DNA of 12,500 nucleotides from Chromera velia (GCA_018398765.1 JAHBMJ010004205.1:1-12500), one strand, 5' to 3'. Numbered from the stretch's first letter, positions 1-7,416 are shown. Notes: generated by a model not told the origin, from the sequence alone. Program-made: numbers and translations.

Positions 1-142
1 GATCTCGACCCTTCACTTAAGCCATCGCTGCCCCAGTTGGGGTACACTGACTGTGAGTGCTGTTCAGGCAAACGTGAGGAAGGGGATCGGAGGGCTCGAC
101 AGGGCACTCGCATCATCATTCTTTTCTCTCTTTTGAATCCAG

Positions 143-473
143 GGGGCCTGAGATCTTCGTTCGGCTGGATGCATGGCATTGGATCCGTCGAATCTTTGTT
201 GGAGTCTCGTCTGTTTCCCATCTCCTGATAGGAGCACTGATGAGTGCCCTCGCTCTGACTGCCAAACTCATCCGTATGAAAGTTTATCGACTGATCCCTC
301 CCCCACTTGAGTTACGACATCGTGTTGTGCAAGTCAAATATGCATTTCAAGATGTGGAGAATGATAGTATGAAACTTGCGGGGGAAAAGTGGGAGCGGGT
401 ATGGGAGTTAATGTTAATTCACGTAGATAACGGTTGCCTTTCAGATCCAGAGGGTGTCGATCTGTATATGTAG
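143..473 (+). CDS. Exon remnant with the LDAWHWIRR segment
   Basis: This is the best-preserved piece of the decayed element. The exon starts right after TTTTGAATCCAG, an acceptor with a CT-rich tract, and stays open for about 110 codons to TAG at 471-473. The methionine at 240 is probably internal, because the LDAWHWIRR segment lies upstream of it in the same frame. Residues are mostly hydrophobic and basic in the first 60 codons and more mixed later. No catalytic triad can be assigned. The reading downstream of the TAG is described in the overall entry. Confidence 0.45.
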
Positions 474-730
474 ATTGGATCATCCCCAGTCGAGGGGCCG
501 GTAGGAAAGTCTGATCCCATTCTAGCGGGGGTGCAGAGTGGGACCCAGGTAGAGCAGAGTGGGGGCGCAGACAGTTTGGCTACGGCAGCTGCCAGTGGGA
601 GTCAACAAAGAGAAGGGAGGCGTCAACACTCCAGGGACACCAGATTGCAGTCTGCAAATAACGCGCTCTCCTGAGTTGTCTCGTCTGGTTTTTCAGCTCT
701 GCGCAGAGGGAAAAAACGCACGTTGGGGAG

Positions 731-1000
731 GTGGGGGGAGAGCAAAATGCAATGGAAGATAAACAAAAAAAGAAGTGCAAAAGATGTGGGAAAGATGTTG
801 GTAAGCCGTTTCACAAGAGAGTTCAGGGTGGGTATTATTGGTGTTCGCAGGTGTGGAGCACAAAAGAAGCCTTTCTTGCTTCTCTTCCCGATTTGAAAGA
901 GGCGAACAAAGTGAAAAAAGGAACCAAGGTTGAAAAAAACGATGTCCGACATGTAAGAAGTTGTACAGCGAGGCCCCAGGCCATCGATTTCCCCGGCTAG
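731..1000 (+). pseudogene. Zinc-ribbon-like C-terminal fragment
   Basis: An 89-codon open frame, rich in lysine and glutamate, contains KKCKRCGKDVGK, then YYWC about 20 residues later, and a last cysteine in VRSC. The C-x2-C plus later cysteines resemble a zinc ribbon at the end of a DNA-binding protein. It follows the LDAWHWIRR frame but in a different phase, so it is read here as the frame-shifted end of the same decayed protein. A separate small gene is possible but less likely, as no promoter or acceptor is evident. Confidence 0.35.
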
Positions 1001-1289
1001 ACATTGTGTTTTGTCCATTAAAGCATGGTAGGTATGATGAGTGGTTTCAAAAGAAAGGGCGTGCACGTGTTGCTTGTATAGAAGGGCGAGAAGCAAAAAG
1101 AGGCCCGAGCTAAACAGTGTGTTAAATTAATTTCTGAAATATGTATGGTAAAAATTATTTTATGTACGATTTTTAAAAATAAACTAGTATAAATTTAATG
1201 AAGAAGTGTTAAATCTAGATTTTTTAAAAAAAGTTAAGTTTAAATAGAATGATGATTAAGGGTTTTTTCATGCATGCCGCGTCCACAGA

Positions 1290-1290
<1 letters not shown>

Positions 1291-1327
<37 letters not shown>
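1291..1327. repeat. TTGA tetranucleotide microsatellite
   Basis: An uninterrupted run of about nine TTGA units lies in AT-rich intergenic DNA. Confidence 0.95.
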
Positions 1328-1504
1328 AGGTTCCACACTAGGCTTTCCCACTATGTCTATCTGTTAAATCTATCAACTGAAGTTATTCAAATATAATTTG
1401 ATTTGTTGATTTACTAAATTATTTTTTTTAAAGAGAATACGTTACTTTTTTATATTTAGACTTCAATAATGTTGAATGATGCTAGGATTGACTTGCTGCG
1501 TGCT

Positions 1505-1565
1505 GCGCAAGCTTTGCGCTATAGCACCTAGTATAAACTGCAAGCGCGTGCTTCGCGCGCGCTTG
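1505..1565. repeat. Two neighbouring GC-rich hairpins
   Basis: GCGCAA at 1505-1510 pairs with TTGCGC at 1514-1519 around a 3-base loop. CAAGCGCG at 1541-1548 pairs perfectly with CGCGCTTG at 1558-1565. Both sit at the junction between AT-rich and GC-rich DNA. They could be transposon subterminal hairpins. Confidence 0.6.
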
Positions 1566-1680
1566 TTTCCCCCCCCCAGGCATTTTTTGTTCCCCAGCCC
1601 ATTACAGGCCAGGGATATTTGGCGGGCCTGGTGATCTTCACCGGCTCACTTTTTTGACAGGCCAGGCTAGTCTATATTAA

Positions 1681-2139
1681 TAGATGGCCGAGATTGGAGA
1701 CGCGCGAGTGGCACGTGATGGCATGTTCGTGTATACGCACTATTACGCAGTGATACTCAGTGCCTATAGCTGAATTCATGCAGACACCTGAACACTCGGA
1801 AGCTCGCTGCCTTTCATGAGAGCGATCAGAGCGTTTGTTTCCCAGGCAAGCGTGGCCTCATTTGCCTGACAGGTTATGAACCTTTGAGCCAATTGTCTGG
1901 GTCGCACTCCCATTCGTCCGGTCGTCCATCTGTGTGTCTTCAGACTGAAAGGAGTGATTCTTTGTCGTGTTGAAGTAATTGCCTGTCCAGTGCCCTGCCA
2001 GCCAAAAGAGGTACGCAGCGATGAGAAGCTGAACCTAGACAGCAATGTGAAAGCTAGTTCCCTATTGGTGCTGAAGCAGTAAGGAGGGGAAAGATAGAGA
2101 CGGGGAGAGGCTCCAAGTCGGCAGATCTCGATAGAAGCC
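1681..2139. other. Presumed upstream region of the gene at 2140; no gene accepted
   Basis: No splice signals or coding frame on the + strand were convincing here. The last 100 bases before 2140 are purine-rich, as in a 5' untranslated leader. A 121-codon open frame on the - strand (1776-2141) was considered and not accepted. No core promoter element could be assigned. Confidence 0.3.
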
Positions 2140-2631
2140 ATGCCGTCACAGCCTCACAGGCAGGGGGATCGGATTTTCCTTTCAGTGGACTCTGACCACG
2201 TGCAGGAGTCAGACGGCTTCCTGGTTTATGCACCGAGTGCCATTCTCAATGGCGGCGTCTCCAACCACTTCTACTTCGAGGTGCACATAGCGAAGGAGCT
2301 GTTCCCGTCTCTGACCGGAGACGGCTGGGAGTGGGAGAAGAAGGTCGAGATTGTCATCACCCGATGCGCACAGACAAAGTCTTTGCTGATAGAGAGCATA
2401 CAAGAAGGGAGTCGGGCGGGGCCGAGGTTCCAGTCGGGAGAGGGAGAAGAAAAGGAAGCAGACCCGGTAAAGAAACCCAGGGAAGTGACGGAAGAGAAGG
2501 AGACGGGGACAGGGAAGGAGACGGAGCTTCTTCCGAGCTCGACAGAGAGGCACTACTTGGTGGATCCAGTCGAGGATGTCTTTGAAAATTTTGAAGATGA
2601 ATTTAATGACGATGGAGAATGGGGAAGGTGA
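2140..2631 (+). CDS. Hypothetical protein, first exon or single exon
   Basis: The ATG sits in a good eukaryotic context (GAAGCCATGC). The frame is open for 163 codons. The first 85 residues read like a folded domain with alternating hydrophobic strands (FLVYAPSAILNGG, NHFYFEVHI, KKVEIVITRC). Residues 90-130 are a charged, Lys/Glu/Gly-rich linker, and the end is acidic (DVFENFEDEFNDDGEW). I do not recognise the family. The stop at 2629-2631 overlaps a possible donor (AAG|GTGACG at 2628), so the protein may continue. One phase-compatible choice is an exon starting at 3191 after TTCTCGCAG, which adds about 26 residues including a hydrophobic stretch (NGLIGFLLYSLALF) before TGA at 3270-3272. It is not shown to be transposon-related. 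Confidence 0.5.
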   Translation: MPSQPHRQGDRIFLSVDSDHVQESDGFLVYAPSAILNGGVSNHFYFEVHIAKELFPSLTGDGWEWEKKVEIVITRCAQTKSLLIESIQEGSRAGPRFQSGEGEEKEADPVKKPREVTEEKETGTGKETELLPSSTERHYLVDPVEDVFENFEDEFNDDGEWGR

Positions 2632-2879
2632 CGGGGAGTCCCCGAAGCGATTTCTTACGCAAATCAAGTGCCTGCCTGCAGACTTTTTTTGTTCAACCCC
2701 GTCCACCGATGGTAGTTTCTCACGTCGTTTACTTCATCAGAATCAGGTGTACTTCAGGCCGGTAGTGTGCCTCCCTCTGTCCGTCCGTGCACATGCTTGC
2801 AGATCGGGCTGTGAGGCGTGCGCTGCAGGTCACATTCATAATTCAAAATTGAAAGATTTACTCGTCCCGGCTCGGATGC

Positions 2880-2990
2880 ATGAAGGAAGGGAAGAGAGAT
2901 TGTGTTCTTTCCTTTGAATTCTCACCCGACAAAGTCTTGCCACTCGTTGAAAGTGATGGAGAAGGGCCTGACACTCCCATCAACACTTGA
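2880..2990 (+). CDS. Possible short exon or ORF
   Basis: A 36-codon frame from ATG at 2880 to TGA at 2988-2990 has protein-like composition (VLSFEFSPDKVLPLVESDGE, then a Pro/Thr-rich end). It overlaps other open frames in different phases that look less natural. No strong acceptor lies just upstream. It could be a later exon of the gene at 2140, or chance. Confidence 0.22.
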   Translation: MKEGKRDCVLSFEFSPDKVLPLVESDGEGPDTPINT

Positions 2991-3190
2991 CGCCGAAAAG
3001 GAAAGAATTGGCCTCGCGAACCCACCGCAGACACAAGTGCGCCTTTCCCCGCTTTCATCAGAATGTGTGTTCGGGTCTGCAGCGGTTTGCGCTCCTGCTG
3101 AAAACTCATCCTTCTCATACACTACCAGGAATGATCACTCCGCCCTAGCTGTCCCCTTCTAGCTGCATGTGTTTCTTTCTGTTCTCGCAG

Positions 3191-3272
3191 GAATGGCCTG
3201 ATCGGATTCCTTCTCTATTCCCTTGCGCTGTTCCATGATCTCCCTCAGTCTTTCTGTCAGAACCTTCACTGA
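3191..3272 (+). CDS. Possible terminal exon of the gene at 2140
   Basis: The sequence follows a pyrimidine-rich acceptor (TGTTTCTTTCTGTTCTCGCAG). Its first base completes an AGG codon if the donor at 2628 is used, after which 26 codons lead to TGA. The encoded piece is hydrophobic (NGLIGFLLYSLALFHDLPQ) and could be a tail anchor. Support is limited to splice phase and composition. Confidence 0.28.
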
Positions 3273-3274
3273 TG

Positions 3275-3276
<2 letters not shown>

Positions 3277-3310
<34 letters not shown>

Positions 3311-3385
3311 TTTTCTCTCGCCCCACCCCTCTCTATTTCCTTCTCCCCTCTCTCCCCCTTTCTCTCTCTCTCTCTCTCCCGCCCC

Positions 3386-3428
<43 letters not shown>

Positions 3429-3430
3429 TG
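3277..3430. repeat. CT and CTTT microsatellite block
   Basis: A CT run covers about 3279-3307. Interrupted CT-rich DNA follows, with another run at 3361-3378, and then about ten TTTC units at 3387-3429. The open frames over this block on both strands are repeats of Ser/Leu, Phe/Leu or Lys/Glu/Arg and are not genes. Confidence 0.95.
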
Positions 3431-3905
3431 TTTCTTTTTTTCACTTTTGAGCGCGCTGCAACATCTTTGCCAGCATTTTAGGCTAGATTTTAGGCCGCCG
3501 AACATTCTAAAAAGATTTTTTCCGGTTTGGGGGGGGTGACCTTTACAAGAAAAAGCAAGAACCATTAAGTCAGTTAGTAAATCACTTATCACTAATGATT
3601 TACCATTACCTATGCAACATAATTTTTTTTTACCATACAGACTGGATGTATATTGTATTTTAATGTCCGTTGTTTGTTTACACTACAGGCAGCACTACAA
3701 AATGTCATGCAGTGAACTAGGCAGTGAAAATGTTACTCTATATATCAATTATTAGCATGTAGAATGTTTAACATAACATAACATAGAATTGATGTTCCAG
3801 GTTTTGCCCGCGGTCCACTGCCGGAGGTCGGCTTACACCGTTAGTGTCTAAATAGGTTTAGTATAAATAAATAAAAAAAATTGTTTGTATATATTTGTAA
3901 ATCTA

Positions 3906-3926
3906 GGCGTGGTTTGTACATACATA
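3906..3926 (+). repeat. Outer inverted repeat, left copy
   Basis: GGCGTGGTTTGTACATACAT and its last base return as reverse complement at 7583-7603 with one difference. The preceding ATATTTGTAAATCTA resembles the reverse complement of a second right-side copy at about 7672-7696. Confidence 0.7.
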
Positions 3927-3955
3927 TATACATTAAATTCTGTCCATCAAGAATG

Positions 3956-3982
3956 TATATATATATATATATATATATATAT
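3956..3982. repeat. TA dinucleotide microsatellite
   Basis: An uninterrupted alternating TA run of 27 bases lies inside the left arm of the element. Confidence 0.95.
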
Positions 3983-4250
3983 GTAATGTATGTAAACTAA
4001 TGTTATAAAAGTCATTTTCAAAACCAAATTCTTGATAATGCCTAGGACAATGCCAGTTAAGTTCCTACTCAAGTTTATACAGTCAGTTTAGTAGTTGGTC
4101 TATTACCAAACTAGTGATAATTTGACATTGACAAACAAGGAGAAGACTTATATGCTGAGCTAGACCTGAGCTAGAAATTAAATTTAATTTAGTTTTTTTA
4201 GCTAAATACTTCATACAAAAAGCTGGCATAAAAACTTATTATTAAAAAGG

Positions 4251-4278
4251 ACCTCCTTAAACCTAAGATCCACTTGAA
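4251..4278 (+). repeat. Inner terminal inverted repeat, left
   Basis: The 28 bases starting ACCTCCTTAAACCTAA match the reverse complement of 7417-7444 with four substitutions. The similarity continues less precisely inward through a T-rich run to the GC hairpin unit on both sides. Confidence 0.75.
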
Positions 4279-4310
4279 TGGTGAGGCCGTATTTTTTGAT
4301 AGGCTTGAAC

Positions 4311-4470
4311 GCCCGCGCCGCAGGCGTGGGCAGTATCTTGAAAGCCCGCACTGCAGGCACGGGCAGTGTCTTGACCGGCCGCGCCGCAGGCATGGGCGGT
4401 GTCTTGAAAGGCAGCGCCGCAGGCGCGGGCAGTGTCTTGACTTGCGGCGCGGCCAGGCGGTGTCTTGAAA
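4311..4470 (+). repeat. 33-bp tandem array of GC hairpin units
   Basis: Four units of exactly 33 bp (4311-4343, 4344-4376, 4377-4409, 4410-4442) are followed by a shortened unit (4443-4470). Each full unit has a near-palindromic head such as GCCCGCGCCGCAGGCGTGGG and a tail close to CAGTGTCTTGAA. The head folds on a GCA or TGCAG loop. Differences between units tend to keep the pairing, or replace GC by GT. Because 33 is a multiple of three, several frames stay open on both strands, which explains the apparent peptides here. Confidence 0.9.
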
Positions 4471-4474
4471 GGCA

Positions 4475-4490
4475 GCATGCAGCTGCATGC
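4475..4490. repeat. Perfect 16-bp palindrome
   Basis: GCATGCAGCTGCATGC equals its own reverse complement. It follows the hairpin array directly and may be a last diverged unit. Confidence 0.85.
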
Positions 4491-4804
4491 TAAAGAATCG
4501 CAGCTACATGCGTGTCCACCCGTCTCCCGAAGTGCAAGTGTATCTAAACCCTGAAGAAAAAAAAATCGACGAGATTGACGGACTTTCAGACTTTTCGTTC
4601 AATTACCTTACCTCTCAGAGTACCCAACGTGACCGAACAGAAGAAGGATTCACAGCATCAGAAGGATTGCCTACAAAGTGTTGGTGGTTGATCTTACTTT
4701 GCCGGAGTCTAAGAGAAACTGAGACTTGCAGAAGGCTTTCTGGCAGGAAACTCCTCGTGCGACACCCGGACCCCCAACTCCACCCTCGGGGTTACTCCTT
4801 CAAC

Positions 4805-5509
4805 ATGTCGAAGGAAGACCCTGCCTTCTTGCAGAGCATGTTCAAGGCTCTAGAAAGGCCCCTCAGAAAGGCCGACAAGTAGCAGGAGGTGTACACCAAG
4901 CTCAGAGAAGCAGTCGGCATGAAGAATGCTAAGTCGGTGAGGGAGTTTGATCCCAAGAATCCCAACGATAGATCTCTCGTCGGCCTTTCAGACAGAAGTC
5001 AAGCGAGGGCAGTCGCACGCTGTCTACAGTCCCTTGTCCCGGCCTCACAAGCCTCCGCCGCAATAAACAACAACGCCCCCCCTATTTCCAAGGGTGAGAA
5101 CCCTGTCTTTGCAAAGGCAAAGGCAGCCACCGGGCCGTCTCCTTCCTCCGCCCCCCCCCTCTGCTGTTGCCAGCCCTCCAGAGAAAGCTCCCTCTTCTGC
5201 TGTAACTGCACCCCAACACCCCAGACCTGCAAAACCACAGCCAAAGCAATCACAGTCAATCATGGGCTTTTTCAAGCCTGTGTCGAAGGAAGAGAGTCAT
5301 GCATTGCTGCAGAGCAAGAGGAAAAAACCATGGAATGAGAAGCAGCGAGGGCAGAAGGGACTCAACAGAGAGGGGAGCCTGGCAACCCGATTGAGTTTCC
5401 CTCTACAGATAAGATTCTTTCGGAGACGGACATAGAGAAACTAAGGGGATGGTTGATTGACTGTGGGAAGCTTGCGGTCTCCCAGCGCTTCTGCACAGAT
5501 GCTATTCAG
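4805..5509 (+). pseudogene. OTU element gene, exon 1 (basic, proline-rich, PCNA-box-like)
   Basis: ATG at 4805 opens MSKEDPAFLQSMFKALERP. The same frame continues past TAG 4880-4882 with helical sequence (YTKLREAVGMKNAKSVREF) to the C9 run at 5151-5159. From there the natural reading is one frame over: Pro/Ala/Lys-rich, then QSIMGFFKPVSKEE and KRKKPWNEKQR. By 5375 the first frame is natural again (EPGNPIEFPSTDKILSETD, then GWLIDCGKLAVSQRFCTDA). The exon ends at CAG|GTCAGC. Confidence 0.55.
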
Positions 5510-5605
5510 GTCAGCAAATTTCCAGCACTGCACCAAGACTGACAGATTTTCAAACACGCTTTTTTCATTCGTTTTCTCTCTCTCCTTTTTGTACCCTGCT
5601 TGCAG

Positions 5606-5746
5606 GTGCATCTGATCGATGTTGAGGGTCCTGAGGGTGACAACGACGACGAGAATTCTCCAGATGAAGACAACTTGAAGGGTGGAGACGGAACCGTCGG
5701 AAAAGAGCAGGAGGAAGGCGACGGCCCTCCAACGAAAAAACAGAAA
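5606..5746 (+). CDS. OTU element gene, exon 2 (acidic linker with basic end)
   Basis: The exon is bounded by TGCTTGCAG| before 5606 and AAA|GTCAGT at 5747, in phase with exon 1 (96-bp intron) and exon 3 (180-bp intron). It encodes 47 residues starting VHLIDVEGPEGDNDDENS, rich in Asp, Glu and Gly, and ends PPTKKQK, which could be a nuclear localisation signal. It looks like a disordered linker before the OTU domain. Confidence 0.6.
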
Positions 5747-5926
5747 GTCAGTTCTCCCAGATGCTTTGTTTTTTGAAAGAATGCCCCCTCATTGACAGCT
5801 CGCAAATCTGCTTCCTTTTTGTAAACATTTTCTTTTCTACCTTCGGATCTCACCGTCTCCCTTCTCGCCTTTGACTGAGTCTTTCTGGCATTGATCCTGC
5901 TTCTGTTTGCTCCCTGTACTCCGCAG

Positions 5927-6259
5927 GTGTCTCTTGCTGTCACTTTCCCTGACCCCATCGGCGCCCTGGTGTTCGAAGATGAAATTCCTGAGGGCGCGAT
6001 ACGACTTCGACTGAAGAACGCATAGGGAGACGGCAACTGCCTCTACTACTGCTTTGCGTTCCAGTTCCCGGAAGGCACAGCGCAGATGTATAGGGCCCTT
6101 GTGGCAAACAACATCAGAACTCGTGGGGTTTGCGAGCTGCCGGAGCTGGCAGCCGCGTTCGAGCAGGCAGCAGAAGCGATCGCGCAGGAGACGAACTGGT
6201 CGGAGACGGAGGCCTACCAAACTCTCCACCTGAAGCTAGACCTTCCACATAACATAGAG
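5927..6259 (+). pseudogene. OTU element gene, exon 3 (catalytic half of the OTU domain)
   Basis: The acceptor is CTGTACTCCGCAG and the donor is GAG|GTTGGT at 6260. The exon encodes VSLAVTFPDPIGALVFEDE, then IRLRLKNA, a TAG at 6023-6025, then GDGNCLYYCFAFQFPEGTAQ. GDGNC is the OTU nucleophile motif, with the catalytic cysteine codon at 6038-6040 and the aspartate at 6029-6031. A helical region follows (ELPELAAAFEQAAEAIAQET). The TAG falls two residues before the conserved Asp, so a terminated product would lack the whole protease domain. Confidence 0.75.
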
Positions 6260-6416
6260 GTTGGTGGGGTGGGGTGGGATTATGTGGTACGGTTAAACTT
6301 TGAGAGGGAATTCGGAAATTAATTCAATTGACAGTCTGCCCATTTTTTTTCAAAAAGCTAATTGATGGTCTCATTTTTTTCTCCACCTTTTCTCCTTTCT
6401 CCCCCTTCTGATGCAG

Positions 6417-6540
6417 CCCAAAGACCTGCTTGAGTATGCCGACCACATCGAGAAGTCAACCAAGTACGGTGGTAAACCCGAGCTCAACGCCTTTTCGAAC
6501 GAGAAAAAGTGTAAAGTAGAAGTCTTCTCGATCTCCCACT
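6417..6540 (+). CDS. OTU element gene, exon 4 (second half of the OTU domain)
   Basis: The exon follows CCCCCTTCTGATGCAG and ends before GTCAGT at 6541. It reads PKDLLEYADHIEKSTKYGG, then KPELNAFSNEKK and CKVEVFSISH. This fits the usual OTU pattern in which a helix is followed by WGG (here YGG), an E-L-x-A helix, and a strand. If the 53-bp intron 6541-6593 is removed, the next residues give HYQF. The histidine is a candidate catalytic His, but the usual spacing in OTU proteins is longer, so this assignment is tentative. Confidence 0.6.
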
Positions 6541-6593
6541 GTCAGTCTTTCCTCCTCTCTCCCCGTCATTCCCTGAGTTACCCCTATGGGGAG

Positions 6594-6868
6594 ATCAATT
6601 TGTAGCACGCACTCAGCAGTCCAACGCAGTGAGGCAGAGAAGGCGAGAGAGACAGAGAGCAATTTCAGTGAACGGCCTGTCTTCACTGAGCAAGCAGGAG
6701 GCCAGAAATGAGCTTCGTGCCCGCTCTCTCGCCCTCACTGAGGGAAGAAATCCTGTTGAGGAAGTGGAAAGGGCAATTGTGTTTGACTTCTACGCAGATG
6801 CGAGACATCAGTGGTCTCCTCGCTCAGGAGAGACACTGCAGATAAATTTTGAATACAGATTTTCGTGA
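6594..6868 (+). CDS. OTU element gene, exon 5 (basic helical segment)
   Basis: The phase from exon 4 fits an acceptor at ATGGGGAG|AT. The frame then reads QFVARTQQSNAVRQRRRERQ followed by a Ser/Leu/Arg helix (SLSKQEARNELRARSLALTE) and VERAIVFDFYADARHQ. The acceptor is weak. The natural-looking reading fades after about 6811, and the frame ends at TGA 6866-6868; the true donor is not clear. Confidence 0.42.
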
Positions 6869-6932
6869 ACGGTCTCCGCACCTTCCCCCTTTCTTGTGTC
6901 TTCATCACAACAAGTTGCCTCTCCGCTTGCAG

Positions 6933-7150
6933 GCTCTGCCCAAGCTTCTTTGTCTTTGAATTTTCTGGTAGCAGCTGGGAAGGAACAGAGTGAGGCCCAG
7001 CAGAGAGAGGTAGAGAGACAAGAGCAACAAAAGAGGCTTGCTCTTTGTCAAGCGCGTGGTCTCAGAGTGTGAGCTCGCCAAACGCAGATGCAAGCCCGTG
7101 AAATCTGCAGGTTGAGCAATCTTGCTGATTCTGATTCAGAAGATGAATGA
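6933..7150 (+). pseudogene. OTU element gene, last exon (coiled coil, acidic end)
   Basis: After CTCTCCGCTTGCAG the frame gives SAQASLSLNFLVAAGKEQSE and a Glu/Gln/Arg-rich coiled-coil-like stretch (QQREVERQEQQKRLA). TGA at 7070-7072 interrupts it, but the same frame continues ARQTQMQAREICRLSNLADS and DSEDE to TGA at 7148-7150. An acidic end after the first stop suggests that the first stop is a mutation. Joining to exon 5 requires a frame change. Confidence 0.4.
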
Positions 7151-7378
7151 ATAGAGATGTTATATATGACCATATACTAGTACCGAGCTATGTATGATGT
7201 AATCTAGGATGTAATATTGATATTGTATGATTATATATGATGAAATGTACAAAACTTAGGCATGAATAGTATTTTAAAGGCAATATATCAATTTATTCAT
7301 ACGTTATTATTCTTTTAATTTTTTTTTTATATTCTTTGAATGAGATTTGCTAGGCTGCAAATTTGGATAGACTTGATT

Positions 7379-7397
7379 GGCCGCGCCGCAGGCGCGG
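7379..7397. repeat. GC hairpin near the right end of the element
   Basis: CCGCGCC at 7381-7387 pairs perfectly with GGCGCGG at 7391-7397 around a GCA loop. GGCCGCGCCGCAGGC is identical to the head of the third left-array unit at 4377-4391. A CTTGAT-like tail follows, as in the left units. Confidence 0.85.
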
Positions 7398-7416
7398 ACG
7401 ATCTTGATATTTTTTT

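Larger units (their letters stand above)
1..1000 (+). pseudogene. Decayed transposon-type protein, 3' part (left-truncated)
   Basis: A stretch in one frame, starting after a splice acceptor at 141-142 and running to TAG at 471-473, reads like a real protein: it begins GPEIFVRLDAWHWIRR and continues with helix-like segments (for example GEKWERVWELMLIHVDNG). A piece at 1-41 ending at a possible GT donor (42-43) joins it in phase; a better-looking donor (GTGAGT at 53) would not keep this frame. After the TAG the same frame stays open for about 66 more codons, to TGA at 672-674, and then coding character moves to another frame (731-1000), which carries CKRCGK and YYWC, a zinc-ribbon-like pattern. 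Stops and a frame change in a G-rich run mean the copy is dead. From memory, an LDxWHxxRR segment occurs in large transposon-encoded proteins of algae and animals; I cannot name the family with certainty. Confidence 0.5.
1019..1680. other. AT-rich tail with TTGA microsatellite and GC hairpins; no gene seen
   Basis: No frame here looks coding. The stretch 1120-1490 is strongly AT-rich. It then switches abruptly to GC-rich inverted repeats at 1505-1565, followed by a C run at about 1571. The same AT-rich plus GC-hairpin pattern occurs at both ends of the OTU element downstream. This may therefore be the right end of the decayed element at 1-1000. Confidence 0.4.
3451..4250. other. AT-rich region, outer left part of the OTU element; no gene
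   Basis: No coding frame was found. The stretch holds short repeats: three AACAT units at 3769-3785 and a TA run at 3956-3982. From about 3840 onward several short segments reappear inverted at 7515-7735, so this looks like a diverged long inverted repeat carrying an insertion of roughly 200 bp compared with the right side. Confidence 0.45.
4805..7150 (+). pseudogene. OTU-domain protein of the transposon, interrupted
   Basis: Exons inferred from phase-consistent splice sites: 4805-5509, 5606-5746, 5927-6259, 6417-6540, 6594 to about 6868, and about 6933-7150. The product would start MSKEDPAFLQ, pass a basic and proline-rich region with SIMGFFKPVSKEE, an acidic Glu/Asp/Gly linker ending PPTKKQK, an OTU cysteine-protease domain (GDGNC, later KYGGKPELNAFS), a basic Arg/Gln helix and an acidic end (DSDSEDE). 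OTU proteases remove ubiquitin or related modifiers, and are known from viruses and transposons as well as host genes. Breaks: TAG at 4880-4882 and 6023-6025, a frame change at the C9 run (5151-5159) and a return before 5375, and TGA at 7070-7072 with the frame open beyond. The last exon does not join the previous one in phase. The start could be upstream (ATG 4487). Confidence 0.65.

Noticed and set aside
623-1096. 157-codon - strand open frame
   Set aside because: It lies opposite the zinc-ribbon-like and linker sequence of the decayed element; it is rich in Phe, Leu and Ser as expected for the complement of Lys/Glu-rich codons.
1776-2141. 121-codon - strand open frame
   Set aside because: Composition is not protein-like and its ATG overlaps the start of the opposite gene; no acceptor or homologous motif was seen.
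3145-3592. Several 70 to 108-codon open frames on both strands over the CT/CTTT block
   Set aside because: They translate simple repeats into Ser-Leu, Phe-Leu or Lys-Glu-Arg runs and have no other coding sign.
4311-4470. CRISPR-like repeat array
   Set aside because: Whole units repeat with no unique spacers, and the DNA is eukaryotic with introns.
4198-4493. Open frames on both strands with 11-residue repeats
   Set aside because: A 33-bp tandem repeat keeps any frame open. Hairpin pairing and presence at both element ends fit a DNA-level role better.
5506-6229. - strand open frames of 176 and 130 codons
   Set aside because: They are shadows of the acidic linker and OTU exons on the + strand, which have matching splice phases and a known motif.
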